Shown piece by piece: positions 17,568-27,016 of a stretch of 64,000 nt of DNA. The stretch covers positions 1 through 64,000 of the forward strand of contig CAJXRM010000003.1 in assembly GCA_913059205.1 (NCBI GenBank), in the 5' to 3' direction. The stretch's first letter is position 1, and each line of letters starts with the position of its first letter. The notes under the pieces are model-generated. The model made no database searches. It was not told the DNA's origin and worked only from the letters and a program-made list of their open reading frames with translations. The position numbers and the translations under genes are program-made. Source of the stretch: an uncultured Flavobacteriales bacterium (lineage in GTDB: Bacteria > Bacteroidota > Bacteroidia > Flavobacteriales_D > Crocinitomicaceae).

Positions 17568-19637
17568 TTACTTCTTAAAAAGACGTTTCAAGCTTTTTCC
17601 TTTCGCATAGTCTTGCGCCATTTTATCGTTTCTATCGGTTAAGCTCGCATTCGCTTTTTTACCTAAAAGATAACTTACAACTGTTGGTTTTTCGTGAATT
17701 GTCGCGATTATGAGCGATGTTTGCTTATCAAAGTTTAATTCTGAATCAATGTCGAATTTTACTTTTTCAATTAGCAATTCCATTATTATTGGATTTCCTT
17801 TTTCAGCAGCGAAAACCGCTATTTTATTAATTAATGAGGCTTGAATTGGAAGACCATTTGCACCTTTCAGGTGTGTGATTAATAGGTTTTCATTTTCGCT
17901 ATTTAGCGCAGATTTTAAATCACTTTCAACCTCCATCGATTTTTTGTACAATTCGTTTTGATCAGATTTGGTCATGGCGCCTCTTTCTTTTAAGAAGTTG
18001 ATAATCTCTTGATTCCCTTCTTTTTCAGCGTATTCCGCAACATTTCGATCAAAATAACCAATAGCATTTACGTCAGCTTTGTTATCAGCTAGAAATGTGA
18101 CTAAGGTGAGACTTTCTTTTTTAATCGCTTTTATTAGAGGTGGTTCACCGAAATAACAGTTTTGGTTTACGTCTGCTCCTTTAGAAATTAAATAATGAAC
18201 CAGTTCGAGGTCATTTGATTCTACAGCGTTGCACAGGAAAGAATCATCACGACTGTCAATCGCATTTATATCTGCACCGTTTTCAACCAAAAATTTTATT
18301 AATTCTTTGTCATCATTCCTTGGTCGATTGCCTTTTTTGTCTTTAACATCAATTGATGCCCCAAGTGCTTTTAGTCGAATAACTTCTTCGATATTTTCGT
18401 CATCAATTGCAATATACATCAGTGATTGCCCCGTTTCGTAATTGACGGTATTAATATTTGCTCCCTTGTCTAAGAACAATTGAACTACGTCCTTAGAAAC
18501 TCTACCAACAGAATATTCAAATGCTGTTCTGTTCAAATCATCAGCTGAATTAATATCCGCTCCGGCATTTATTAGGTATTTAATTATGCTTGAATTGTTA
18601 TTTAAACACGCTTCGATTAATAAGGTTTTATTTGATTTTGTTTTGTGATTAAGATTGGCTCCAGCAGAAATTAAGAAATCAAAAACTGCTGATGATCGAC
18701 CTTTAGTCGAGTAAAATATAGCGGTTAATCCCTCCGTATTTTCCAGCTCAAGAGAAGCGCCGTTGGCGACTAAATAATTAACAACGTCCGTTTTGCCTTT
18801 TTCGCTTGCGATCATTAAAGGCGTTTCATTTTCATTATTTACACTATTAATACTTATTTTAAACTCATCGATACAGCGTTTTACGTTTTCTAAAATTCCA
18901 GAAGATGAGGCGATATGTAACAAAGACTGACCTTTTTCATCTTTTTGTAAGACATTCGCGCCATTTTTTATCGCAAAATCAACGACTTCTTTGTTGTTCG
19001 CTTGGAAGGAAAGCAACAGAATTAAGTCTTTTTCTTTTCCATTTTTAATGAGTGATTTGAGTAAATCGTTGTGATTGTTATAAATGGCATTATCAATTGC
19101 TTCAGTGAGAGAAACCCCATTTTCAATTAAAAAAAGAGCCATTTCTGTATTCTTATTTTCGGTAGCAAATTCAATTGCCGAGACATAATATTTAGAAAAT
19201 AGTTTTCGTTTTCTTTTTTCACTTTCATTAACTGATGCTCCTTTCGCGACGAGCAATTTTACCAATTCTAAATTGTTATTTTCTGCTGCATAAATAACCG
19301 AGTGATAAAGACTGAATCCTTTATCAACAAGTAAAACAACTAATTCCTTATTGTTCTGTCGAATTGCATGATCAAGTCCATTTTTACCAGTCGCTCCTTT
19401 TGAGAGCAAGTAGTTTACAATAGCTATATCATTGGCCTTTATTGCCCATTCTATTGGTGTTTCTCTCCAATCACCTTCCTGATTTACATCACTTCCAGCT
19501 TCAATCAACTGCTTTACTAGTGTGAGATTTTTACTCTCTATAGCCGTTTTAAGAGGGTTTTTCTCATTTTCAAATCGCCCTTGACTTGAACTGAAAAAAG
19601 AAAGTAGTAACAGAAAAACAATTAAGAAATAGTTCAT
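17568..19637 (-). CDS. Exported ankyrin-repeat protein
   Basis: This is a 689-aa protein with signal peptide NYFLIVFLLLLSFFSSSQG, followed by roughly fifteen to eighteen ankyrin repeats. Repeats are readable as PLKTAIESKNLTLVKQLIEAG, TPIEWAIKANDIAIVNYLLSKG, TPLMIASEKGKTDVVNYLVANG and similar. Some repeats are degenerate around residues 180-215 and 545-600. It is presumably a periplasmic or surface protein-interaction scaffold. It is the last gene of a three-gene minus-strand operon; its start overlaps the zinc-ribbon gene by 4 bp. No catalytic domain is seen. Confidence 0.88.
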   Translation of the reverse strand: MNYFLIVFLLLLSFFSSSQGRFENEKNPLKTAIESKNLTLVKQLIEAGSDVNQEGDWRETPIEWAIKANDIAIVNYLLSKGATGKNGLDHAIRQNNKELVVLLVDKGFSLYHSVIYAAENNNLELVKLLVAKGASVNESEKRKRKLFSKYYVSAIEFATENKNTEMALFLIENGVSLTEAIDNAIYNNHNDLLKSLIKNGKEKDLILLLSFQANNKEVVDFAIKNGANVLQKDEKGQSLLHIASSSGILENVKRCIDEFKISINSVNNENETPLMIASEKGKTDVVNYLVANGASLELENTEGLTAIFYSTKGRSSAVFDFLISAGANLNHKTKSNKTLLIEACLNNNSSIIKYLINAGADINSADDLNRTAFEYSVGRVSKDVVQLFLDKGANINTVNYETGQSLMYIAIDDENIEEVIRLKALGASIDVKDKKGNRPRNDDKELIKFLVENGADINAIDSRDDSFLCNAVESNDLELVHYLISKGADVNQNCYFGEPPLIKAIKKESLTLVTFLADNKADVNAIGYFDRNVAEYAEKEGNQEIINFLKERGAMTKSDQNELYKKSMEVESDLKSALNSENENLLITHLKGANGLPIQASLINKIAVFAAEKGNPIIMELLIEKVKFDIDSELNFDKQTSLIIATIHEKPTVVSYLLGKKANASLTDRNDKMAQDYAKGKSLKRLFKK

Positions 19638-19969
19638 TTAACTAAAGTAATTAAATAAAATATAAAGGCAACAATAGGCAGTAATACAAGCCATCCCCAT
19701 ACATACTTAAACTTAATCTGGCTAGGAAAATGCCGCTTTACCACATCCAAATTCGAGTCATTCGATTTTGCCTTTAATTGAGTGTTACATTCTCCGCATG
19801 TTTTGTAATAGGTGCGCTTAGTTGGAAACAAAGCTAGACCGTATAATTTAAAATAAGCCTGTTCAACTTTGTAAACAGGCTTAGACTTTTTAGTGCAAAT
19901 GCGACACTCTTCTGCTAAAACGTTATCGTAATAACCGATAATATCGATTTTTGAACTCCAAGATATCAT
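19634..19969 (-). CDS. Zinc-ribbon-like protein with C-terminal membrane helix
   Basis: This is a 111-aa protein. Two Cys pairs, C-R-I-C (about 22-25) and C-G-E-C (about 58-61), could form a zinc ribbon. A single hydrophobic helix (WGWLVLLPIVAFIFYLITLV) lies at the C-terminus, so the ribbon probably faces the cytoplasm as a tail-anchored protein. It sits between a small cytoplasmic protein and the exported ankyrin protein, overlapping the latter by 4 bp, which indicates translational coupling. Function unknown. Confidence 0.7.
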   Translation of the reverse strand: MISWSSKIDIIGYYDNVLAEECRICTKKSKPVYKVEQAYFKLYGLALFPTKRTYYKTCGECNTQLKAKSNDSNLDVVKRHFPSQIKFKYVWGWLVLLPIVAFIFYLITLVK

Positions 19970-19975
19970 TGTGTT

Positions 19976-20413
19976 TTATTGTCCGTGAAACGTTCTGAAC
20001 TCTTTGCTCAACCCTTTACCTTTAGGCATCACGGAAGACCAATTTGTTCCGCCTGTACTCATTCGTAAAGTATGTTTACCTAAGAATCCTTTTATTTTGA
20101 ACGTCTTTTTGTCTGCAATTTTATGAACGTATTTTTCATCATCCTCTAAAAGGGCAATCATAGATTTTTCTAAATCTTGGGGAGTCTCAGAATTCGCGAT
20201 GATTTTTTGAACGCCATCTTCGATGCTAACACCATCAAAATATTGGTGCGTTTTAATTGTATTCAGAACTAAAAACATTCCAACAGATTTTTTAGGTACG
20301 TAGAAAACATAATCTTTGGTACTTACCAAGCAAACATCAATTTGCTTCATTGGTTGTTTTGAATTCAACATTAATCCACTTTCGTAGTATACGTAGTCTT
20401 GGTCTTTTGTCAT
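19976..20413 (-). CDS. Hypothetical cytoplasmic protein, first gene of ankyrin operon
   Basis: This is a 145-aa protein with no signal peptide or membrane segment. Readable segments include KQPMKQIDVCLVSTKDYVFYVPKK and KKTFKIKGFLGKHTLRMSTGG. No family is recognised. It is followed after 6 bp by the zinc-ribbon membrane protein and then by the exported ankyrin protein, so it is likely the leading gene of that operon. No function can be assigned. Confidence 0.6.
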   Translation of the reverse strand: MTKDQDYVYYESGLMLNSKQPMKQIDVCLVSTKDYVFYVPKKSVGMFLVLNTIKTHQYFDGVSIEDGVQKIIANSETPQDLEKSMIALLEDDEKYVHKIADKKTFKIKGFLGKHTLRMSTGGTNWSSVMPKGKGLSKEFRTFHGQ

Positions 20414-20523
20414 TTTTATAAGTTTAGTTTTTCTAAAACTACAAAAAGAAACTAATTTTCACTGAAAATTTATGAGCGGATTATCAAAAAACGCTCTTAA
20501 CAAAAAAATAACTTGAAATTATA

Positions 20524-20552
20524 TTGCCAGATTATTCTTTCGATTACATTTG
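20524..20552 (+). promoter_or_regulatory. Candidate Bacteroidota-type promoter upstream of the RND locus
   Basis: TACATTTG at 20545-20552 matches the Bacteroidota -7 element TAnnTTTG. TTG at 20524-20526, 18 bp upstream, could be the -33 element (ATTG rather than TTTG). The ATG at 20560 lies only 7 bp downstream, implying a very short or absent leader. Confidence 0.4.
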
Positions 20553-20559
20553 TTTCGTG

Positions 20560-20961
20560 ATGAAGATTTTATTCAAATATCTAATTGTCGTTTACGTCCT
20601 TCTATTGGGTTCAAATTCAATGGCGAACACTTGTTCTGAGTTGAATCATACTCTTAATAGAAATCACACTTCAAATTCCTATATCCAAAAATCTGATCGT
20701 TTCATAGATACCTTTTTGTATGCAAATACAAAATCCGAAAACAATGAAAACTTATTAGCATTAGTAGAGAAAGAAGTTGATGACGACGAAACGGAATCAC
20801 ATAAAACTAAAATCACAAAGAAATTTCATTCTGTTTCTATTTTTAATTATCGCGATGCTACTATCGCAATCAGCGAAATTAACAATGGCATTTACGTTTA
20901 TTCTCATTCTGAGGAGATTTTTAAATGTTGGTATAAGTTATACCAAGTTTTCCGTATTTGA
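20560..20961 (+). CDS. Small exported hypothetical protein upstream of RND operon
   Basis: This is a 133-aa protein starting at ATG 20560, chosen because a signal peptide begins there (KILFKYLIVVYVLLLGSNSMA, cleavage near ANT). The mature region is hydrophilic, with an acidic/basic stretch (KEVDDDETESHKTKITKK) and aromatic C-terminus (YVYSHSEEIFKCWYKLYQVF). No family is recognised. It lies 159 bp before the RND adaptor gene in the same orientation; cotranscription is possible but unproven. Confidence 0.55.
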   Translation: MKILFKYLIVVYVLLLGSNSMANTCSELNHTLNRNHTSNSYIQKSDRFIDTFLYANTKSENNENLLALVEKEVDDDETESHKTKITKKFHSVSIFNYRDATIAISEINNGIYVYSHSEEIFKCWYKLYQVFRI

Positions 20962-21120
20962 TTTTTTATACTTAGGCGATTAACAGTTTCGTCCTTTGTT
21001 AGTGTAATTTCTTGTACCCTCAATTTTCTGTATTTCAATTTTTTGTAATCAGAGAGCTCGAATGAGTTCAAGTAAGTTGTAAATCCAAGATTTAAAATCA
21101 GAAATCAAAATTAATTTTTT

Positions 21121-22203
21121 ATGAAAAGAGTTGTTATGCTGGCATCCTTAATAGTTGCTGGTGTTTTCACAAGTTGCCAACCTGAGCACAAGGAGGCAGA
21201 AGAGAGTGTTAAATTTTTAGTTACAAGTCCTTTTCGGAAGGACACAGTCGTTACCAAAGAATATGTATGTCAAATTCATGCAATTAGCCACATAGAATTA
21301 CGAGCACAAGAAAGGGGGTATCTTCAATCAATCTATATAGATGAAGGTCAACGGGTTAAAAAAGGGCAGTTATTGTTTCGAATTATGCCCAATTTGTTTG
21401 AGGCTGAGGTCATGGGAGCAAAAGCTGAGGTGCAAGTTGCTGAAATTGAGGTAGAAAACACGCTAGCCCTGTTTGAAAAAAAAGTAGTGTCAAAAACTGA
21501 GCTCGCTATGGCAAAAGCTAGATTGAGTAAGGCTAGAGCAGAATTAAAACTAGCTCAAACTCATCTCGATTTTACGGAGATTAGAGCACCGTTTGATGGA
21601 ATTATTGATAAGTTCCATGTGCGTTTGGGAAGTTTGATAGAGGAAGGAGATTTGTTTACAAACTTATCTGATAATAGCACACTTTGGGTTTATTTTAATG
21701 TTCCTGAATCGGAGTATTTGGACTACATGGAACATTCTAAAAAAGACAATTTGAGTCAAGTTAAATTGAAAATGGCAAATGATGAATACTATTCTGAAAC
21801 AGGTAAAGTCGAAACAATAGAAGCAGACTTTAATAATGAAACAGGAAATATTGCTTTTCGTGCGACTTTTAAAAATCCTAATGCATTGTTAAGACACGGT
21901 GAAACTGGTACAATTCAGGTAGAGTCTTCTTTGAAAAACGCACTCTTAATTCCACAAAAAGCAACATACGAAATTTTGGATCAAAAGTATGTTTTTGTAG
22001 TTGACAAGCACAATGTCGTCCATGCTAGAAATATTACTGTGGGAGCAGAATTGCCTCATTTATATGCTGTATCTAAAGGTCTCGCCCAAGGAGATAAGAT
22101 TATTATCGAAGGAATTCGAAAAGTGAATGAGAATGATAAAATCAAATTCACTTTTGTTCAACCTAAAAAGGTGATTTCTAATTTGAAATTATACGCTGAA
22201 TAA
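21121..22203 (+). CDS. RND efflux periplasmic adaptor lipoprotein (AcrA/MexA-like)
   Basis: This is the 360-aa membrane fusion protein of a tripartite pump. Lipobox FTSC places the lipidated Cys at residue 19. The biotinyl-lipoyl half-motif lies around YLQSIYIDEGQRVKKGQLLFRI, with a helical hairpin (about 90-150) and the second half TEIRAPFDGIIDKFHVRLGSLIEEGDLFTNLSD. Beta-barrel and membrane-proximal domains finish the protein. It is the first of three genes spaced 23 and 18 bp apart. It links the inner-membrane permease to the outer-membrane channel. Confidence 0.93.
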   Translation: MKRVVMLASLIVAGVFTSCQPEHKEAEESVKFLVTSPFRKDTVVTKEYVCQIHAISHIELRAQERGYLQSIYIDEGQRVKKGQLLFRIMPNLFEAEVMGAKAEVQVAEIEVENTLALFEKKVVSKTELAMAKARLSKARAELKLAQTHLDFTEIRAPFDGIIDKFHVRLGSLIEEGDLFTNLSDNSTLWVYFNVPESEYLDYMEHSKKDNLSQVKLKMANDEYYSETGKVETIEADFNNETGNIAFRATFKNPNALLRHGETGTIQVESSLKNALLIPQKATYEILDQKYVFVVDKHNVVHARNITVGAELPHLYAVSKGLAQGDKIIIEGIRKVNENDKIKFTFVQPKKVISNLKLYAE

Positions 22204-22226
22204 GAACGAGTTAAAAAAGAGAAATC

Positions 22227-25200
22227 ATGTTTAGTAAAATAATTTACAGACCCGTTTTAGCCATTGTTATTTCGGTCGTAATAGTCTTCATGGGAATGTT
22301 GTCCATGAAACAATTACCTACAGCTCAATTTCCTGAGATTGCTCCAACAACCGTGAGTATATTCCTCGCTTTTCCTGGATCAAACGCGGATGTTTTAGTA
22401 AAATCTACTTTATCGAATCTAGAAAATGCCATAAATGGTGTTCAAGGAATGCGGTACATGGCAACCGATGCGACTAGTGCTGGTGAAGCAACATTGAATG
22501 TAGTGTTTGAGCCAGGAACTGATCCTAACCAAGCGGTAATTAGGGTTAAAACGCGTGTTGATCAAGTAATGCCGCTTTTACCTGAATTAGTGCAACGTGA
22601 AGGAGTGGTAATTACTCCGATCCAACCAAGTATGTTAATGTATGTCAATTTGTACAGCAAAGACAATAAGTTGGATGAGAAGTTCTTATATAATTATGCT
22701 AGTATTCAAATGCTTCCGGAAATAAGTAGAATCGACGGTATAGGTCGGTCAACTATTTTAGGAAGTAGAACTTACGCAATGCGTGTTTGGTTGAATCCAG
22801 AGCGCATGAGAGCATATAATATTGCTGTGGAGGAAGTTATGGAAGCTCTGGCTGAACAAAGTTTAATTGGTCGTCCAGGTCGTTTAGGACAAAGTTCAGG
22901 AATTGATGCTCAATCACTTGAATATGTTTTAACATATAAAGGCCAATATAACAAACCAGAAGAATACGAGCAAATTATCATTCGTGCTAATGCAGAAGGA
23001 GAGAGTATTCATTTAAAAGACATCGCTAAAGTTGAATTAGGAAGTGCATTTTTTGATATTTATTCAAATCTTGATGGACATCCTTCTGCGGCAATCGTTT
23101 TAAAACAGAATCTTGGAAGTAACGCAACAGAAGTAATCGAAAATGTGAAATTGAAGTTGGAAGAAATGAAAAAAACGTTTCCTCCAGGAGTCGATTACAA
23201 AATTAGTTATGATGTATCAAAATTTTTGGATGCTTCTATTGAGCAAGTCGTTCATACACTGAGAGATGCTTTCATTTTAGTTGCACTTGTTGTCTTCTTG
23301 TTTTTGGGGGATTTTAGATCGACTATTATTCCAATTATTGCTGTTCCAGTTTCTTTGATAGGTGCATTTTTTGTCATGCAAATGTTTGGTATGTCGATTA
23401 ACTTAATTACTCTTTTTGCTTTGGTATTGGCCATAGGTATTGTTGTCGATGATGCAATTGTGGTTGTAGAAGCAGTACATGCAAAAATGGAAGAGGAACT
23501 TTTGTCACCATTCGAAGCAGTAAAAAGGGTAATGGGTGAAATCAGTGGGGCGATTATAGCGATTACTTTGGTCATGGTTTCAGTTTTTGTTCCGATAGCA
23601 TTTATGTCAGGACCAGTTGGAACGTTTTATCGCCAATTCTCAATCACAATGGCAAGTTCAATTATTCTATCGGCAATTGTGGCATTAACACTTACTCCGG
23701 TACTTTGCGCTATGATTTTGAAAAACAATCACGGTAAACCACGAAAAAAATCACCAGTAAAAATGTTTATTGATTGGTTTAACAAGCGGTTTGATAAGTT
23801 AACAGGTCGTTATGTGGGACTTTTAAAATTAATAGTGAATAGAAGAATTGTTACAGTGCTTGTCCTTGTTATTTTTAGTATTGGTATTGTTGTTGAAAAT
23901 AATATTTTACCTGGTGGTTTTATTCCAGGTGAAGATCAAGGGACAATTTATGCAATTATTCAAACTCCTCCAGGAGCAACATTAGAGCGAACGAATCAAG
24001 TTTCAAGAGAGCTTCAGAAGATTTGTGAAAAGGTAGAAGGAATCGAATCTGTTTCTTCTTTGGCTGGTTATGAAATTATGACCGAAGGACGGGGTTCCAA
24101 TGCGGGTACATGTTTGATAAACCTCAAACCATGGGGCGAGCGCTCGAAAAATGTACATGAAATAATGGAAGAGTTGGAAGAAAAATCCAAGGATTTAGGC
24201 GCCGTTGTTGAATATTTCGAGCCTCCCGCGGTCCCTGGATTTGGATCTTCAGGTGGATTCTCTCTTCGAATGTTGGAGAAAAATGCATCCACGGATTATC
24301 AGGCTTTTGATCAAATAAACAAGGACTTTATGGCGGAGTTAAAAAAGAGAAAAGAACTTTCTGGTCTTTTCACCTTTTTCGCTGCAAATTATCCACAATA
24401 TGAATTGGTCATAGACAATAAAGCGGCGATGCAAAAAGGCGTGTCAATCGGCAAGGCCATGGATAATTTAAATATCATGATTGGTTCAACCTATGAGCAA
24501 GGGTTTATTCGTTTTGGTCGTTTTTTCAAAGTGTACGTTCAATCTGGACCAGAATTTAGAAGAATGCCTACGGATATTCTCAATCTCTTTGTAAAAAATG
24601 ATGCTGGTGAAATGGTTCCATATTCTGCCTTTATGAAGATGAAAAAAACGCAAGGACCAAATGAGATTACGAGATACAATATGTACAACTCTGCATCTAT
24701 TAGAGGACTTCCAGCCAATGGGTATACAACGGCAGACGCGATTTCTGCAATCAAAGAAGTCGCTGATGAAAAACTTCCGAAAGGATATGACATTGCCTGG
24801 GAAGGTCTATCATACGATGAAGCGAAAAGAGGAAATGATTCAGTTTATGTGTTCATTGTGGTTTTAATATTCGTTTACCTCGTACTTGCTGCTCAATATG
24901 AAAGTTTTCTGTTGCCTTTAGCGGTTATTCTATCCTTACCAGTGGGTATTTTTGGTTCATTTTTGATGCTCAAAATGATGGGGCTTGCAAACGATATTTA
25001 TGCGCAAGTGGGTATGATTATGCTGGTCGGATTACTCGGTAAAAACGCTGTTTTAATTGTTGAGTTTGCAGTGCACAAACGACGACAAGGTATGAGTGTT
25101 CTCGATGCTGCGATTGAAGGAGCAAAAGTTCGATTTAGACCTATTTTGATGACTTCGTTTGCTTTTGTTGCGGGATTAATTCCATTGGTGATGGCGCACG

Positions 25201-25466
25201 GAGCTGGTGCAATCGGGAATAGAACAATCGGAACTTCAGCTATGGGCGGAATGCTCCTGGGAACCTTGATTGGAGTAATTGTGATTCCTGGTTTGTATTA
25301 CATTTTTGCACGAATGGCAGATGGCCGTACTTTGATCAAACACGAGGCGGATGAATCCTTGTCAGAAAGTTTTGTTCGACAAAGTGAACAGCAACAGGAA
25401 ATCAAAACTGAATTAAATAGATTGCGAAGAATATTAAATGTTCTAACACGAAAACGCGATAAGTAA
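22227..25466 (+). CDS. RND multidrug efflux permease (AcrB/HAE1-like)
   Basis: This is a 1079-aa proton-driven inner-membrane transporter of the hydrophobe/amphiphile efflux-1 family, with twelve membrane helices and two large periplasmic loops. The N-terminus FSKIIYRPVLAIVISVVIVFMG and the porter segment PTAQFPEIAPTTVSI are typical. The proton-relay pair is in helix 4 (AIGIVVDDAIVVVE). The second half has VGLLGKNAVLIVEFA. The C-terminal ~45 residues are charged and predicted coiled coil (SEQQQEIKTELNRLRRIL), longer than in E. coli AcrB. Substrates probably include detergents, bile-like compounds or antibiotics. Confidence 0.96.
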   Translation: MFSKIIYRPVLAIVISVVIVFMGMLSMKQLPTAQFPEIAPTTVSIFLAFPGSNADVLVKSTLSNLENAINGVQGMRYMATDATSAGEATLNVVFEPGTDPNQAVIRVKTRVDQVMPLLPELVQREGVVITPIQPSMLMYVNLYSKDNKLDEKFLYNYASIQMLPEISRIDGIGRSTILGSRTYAMRVWLNPERMRAYNIAVEEVMEALAEQSLIGRPGRLGQSSGIDAQSLEYVLTYKGQYNKPEEYEQIIIRANAEGESIHLKDIAKVELGSAFFDIYSNLDGHPSAAIVLKQNLGSNATEVIENVKLKLEEMKKTFPPGVDYKISYDVSKFLDASIEQVVHTLRDAFILVALVVFLFLGDFRSTIIPIIAVPVSLIGAFFVMQMFGMSINLITLFALVLAIGIVVDDAIVVVEAVHAKMEEELLSPFEAVKRVMGEISGAIIAITLVMVSVFVPIAFMSGPVGTFYRQFSITMASSIILSAIVALTLTPVLCAMILKNNHGKPRKKSPVKMFIDWFNKRFDKLTGRYVGLLKLIVNRRIVTVLVLVIFSIGIVVENNILPGGFIPGEDQGTIYAIIQTPPGATLERTNQVSRELQKICEKVEGIESVSSLAGYEIMTEGRGSNAGTCLINLKPWGERSKNVHEIMEELEEKSKDLGAVVEYFEPPAVPGFGSSGGFSLRMLEKNASTDYQAFDQINKDFMAELKKRKELSGLFTFFAANYPQYELVIDNKAAMQKGVSIGKAMDNLNIMIGSTYEQGFIRFGRFFKVYVQSGPEFRRMPTDILNLFVKNDAGEMVPYSAFMKMKKTQGPNEITRYNMYNSASIRGLPANGYTTADAISAIKEVADEKLPKGYDIAWEGLSYDEAKRGNDSVYVFIVVLIFVYLVLAAQYESFLLPLAVILSLPVGIFGSFLMLKMMGLANDIYAQVGMIMLVGLLGKNAVLIVEFAVHKRRQGMSVLDAAIEGAKVRFRPILMTSFAFVAGLIPLVMAHGAGAIGNRTIGTSAMGGMLLGTLIGVIVIPGLYYIFARMADGRTLIKHEADESLSESFVRQSEQQQEIKTELNRLRRILNVLTRKRDK

Positions 25467-25484
25467 TCGAAAAAATTAGAAGTT

Positions 25485-26909
25485 ATGCTTAGAATTAAAA
25501 TATATACGAGTTTGACGATTGTTCTTTTGGCAATTTCGTCATGTAAAGCACCCGATCTTGGGCGACAAGATGTCAATAAAAGTGTTCCTGCGAGTTATTC
25601 AAACGCGCAGGATTCAACCAACACAGTTGATTTAGGATGGAGGCAATTTTATAGTGATCCTTATTTAGTAGCGCTTATTGATTCGGCCTTGGCACACAAT
25701 CAAGAGTTGAATATTGTTTTACAAGAAATGGCAGTGTCTCAAAATGAAATTATGGCCAAAAAAGGCGAGATTTTGCCAAGTCTTGGTGTAAATGTCGGTG
25801 CAGGAGTTGATAAAGCCGGTCGTTATACTCCTCAAGGAGCTATGGAAGCAACAACCGAAATAGAACCTGGAAAGGAAATGCCTGAGCCCGTTCCGGATTT
25901 TATTATAGGATTTAAGGCATCTTGGGAGGTAGATATTTGGCGACAATTGAGAAATGGTCGAGACGCAGCAGCAAAACGGTTTTTGGCTTCTTATGAAGGG
26001 AAAAATTACTTGGTGACGAATTTAGTTGCGGAAATTGCAGAATCATATTATAATTTGTTGGCTCATGATAATCACTTGGCAATCGTAAATAGAAATATCG
26101 AGATCCAAAACAATGCCTTAGAAATTGTTAAGGCTCAAAAGGAATCTGCGAAAGTCACAGAATTGGCAGTTAAACGATTTGAAGCAGAAGTGTACAAAAC
26201 CAAAAGCTTACAATATCTAGTTCAGCAAGAGATTGTGGAAGCGGAAAATAGGATTAATTATTTAGTTGGTCGTTTTCCTCAACGTGTTGAAAGGTCTTCT
26301 GTAGAAATCATCGAGATTGAACCGATGAACATACTGGAAGGAGTGCCAATACAATTGTTAGACAATCGTCCAGACATTAGGAGGGCGGAAAATGAGCTCG
26401 AAGCGAGTAAGTTGGACATAAAAATAGCAAAAGCGGATTTCTATCCTAAACTCGAATTAGGAGCACGATTTGGAGTGAATGCCTTTAATCCAAGCTATAT
26501 TATTCGACCGCAATCAATTATTTACAATGTAGTAGGTGAATTGGTGGCTCCGTTACTCAATCGAAAAGCTATAAAAGCAAATTTTTATAGTGCAAACTCT
26601 AAACAAATACAGGCAATGTACAATTATGAGCAAACGTTGCTAAACGCTTACATTGAAGTAGCGAATGAGTTGTCTAAAATTGATAATCTCGGTAACGTGT
26701 ATGAGCTCAAATTAAAACAAGTGAATGCACTGTCTGAATCTATTCGTATTTCTGGTGATTTGTTCATGTCGGCAAGGGCAGATTATATGGAAGTCCTGAT
26801 GACACAGCGAGATGTGTTGGAGGCGAAGTTTGAATTGGTAGATACTAAGAAAGAACAAATGATTGCCGCCATAAACGCATATCGTGCTCTCGGTGGCGGC
26901 TGGAAGTAG
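25485..26909 (+). CDS. RND efflux outer-membrane factor (TolC/NodT family)
   Basis: This is a 474-aa outer-membrane channel lipoprotein with lipobox AISSC (Cys about 20). Two outer membrane efflux repeats are visible: WRQFYSDPYLVALIDSALAHNQELNIVLQEM and the second half beginning near LLDNRPDIRRAENELEASKLDIKIAKADFYPKL, with the classic RPDIRRAE motif. It ends with AYRALGGGW, usual for NodT proteins. It completes the tripartite pump with the two genes upstream and is followed by a strong terminator. Confidence 0.95.
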   Translation: MLRIKIYTSLTIVLLAISSCKAPDLGRQDVNKSVPASYSNAQDSTNTVDLGWRQFYSDPYLVALIDSALAHNQELNIVLQEMAVSQNEIMAKKGEILPSLGVNVGAGVDKAGRYTPQGAMEATTEIEPGKEMPEPVPDFIIGFKASWEVDIWRQLRNGRDAAAKRFLASYEGKNYLVTNLVAEIAESYYNLLAHDNHLAIVNRNIEIQNNALEIVKAQKESAKVTELAVKRFEAEVYKTKSLQYLVQQEIVEAENRINYLVGRFPQRVERSSVEIIEIEPMNILEGVPIQLLDNRPDIRRAENELEASKLDIKIAKADFYPKLELGARFGVNAFNPSYIIRPQSIIYNVVGELVAPLLNRKAIKANFYSANSKQIQAMYNYEQTLLNAYIEVANELSKIDNLGNVYELKLKQVNALSESIRISGDLFMSARADYMEVLMTQRDVLEAKFELVDTKKEQMIAAINAYRALGGGWK

Positions 26910-26957
26910 TGCAGTTGAAATCTATTTATTTTCTGATTTTAAATAGATTGAAAACAG

Positions 26958-26997
26958 AAACCCCACTTTACATAGGAAGAGTGGGGTTTTGTTTTTT
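26958..26997 (+). terminator. Rho-independent terminator of the RND efflux operon
   Basis: AAACCCCACT (26958-26967) pairs perfectly with AGTGGGGTTT (26980-26989) around a 12-nt loop. The T-rich tract TTTTGTTTTTT follows. It lies about 50 bp after the TolC-like gene stop. Confidence 0.9.
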
Positions 26998-27016
26998 AAG
27001 TTGTCACAATTACGAA

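Noticed and set aside
20470-20500. Hairpin GAGCG...CGCTC between the ankyrin operon and the RND locus
   Set aside because: Five-base stem with a 13-nt loop and no T-tract; likely chance.
21056-21075. Dyad GAGCTCGAATGAGTTC upstream of the RND adaptor as a TetR-type operator
   Set aside because: Only CTC-N4-GAG is truly symmetric; too weak to call.
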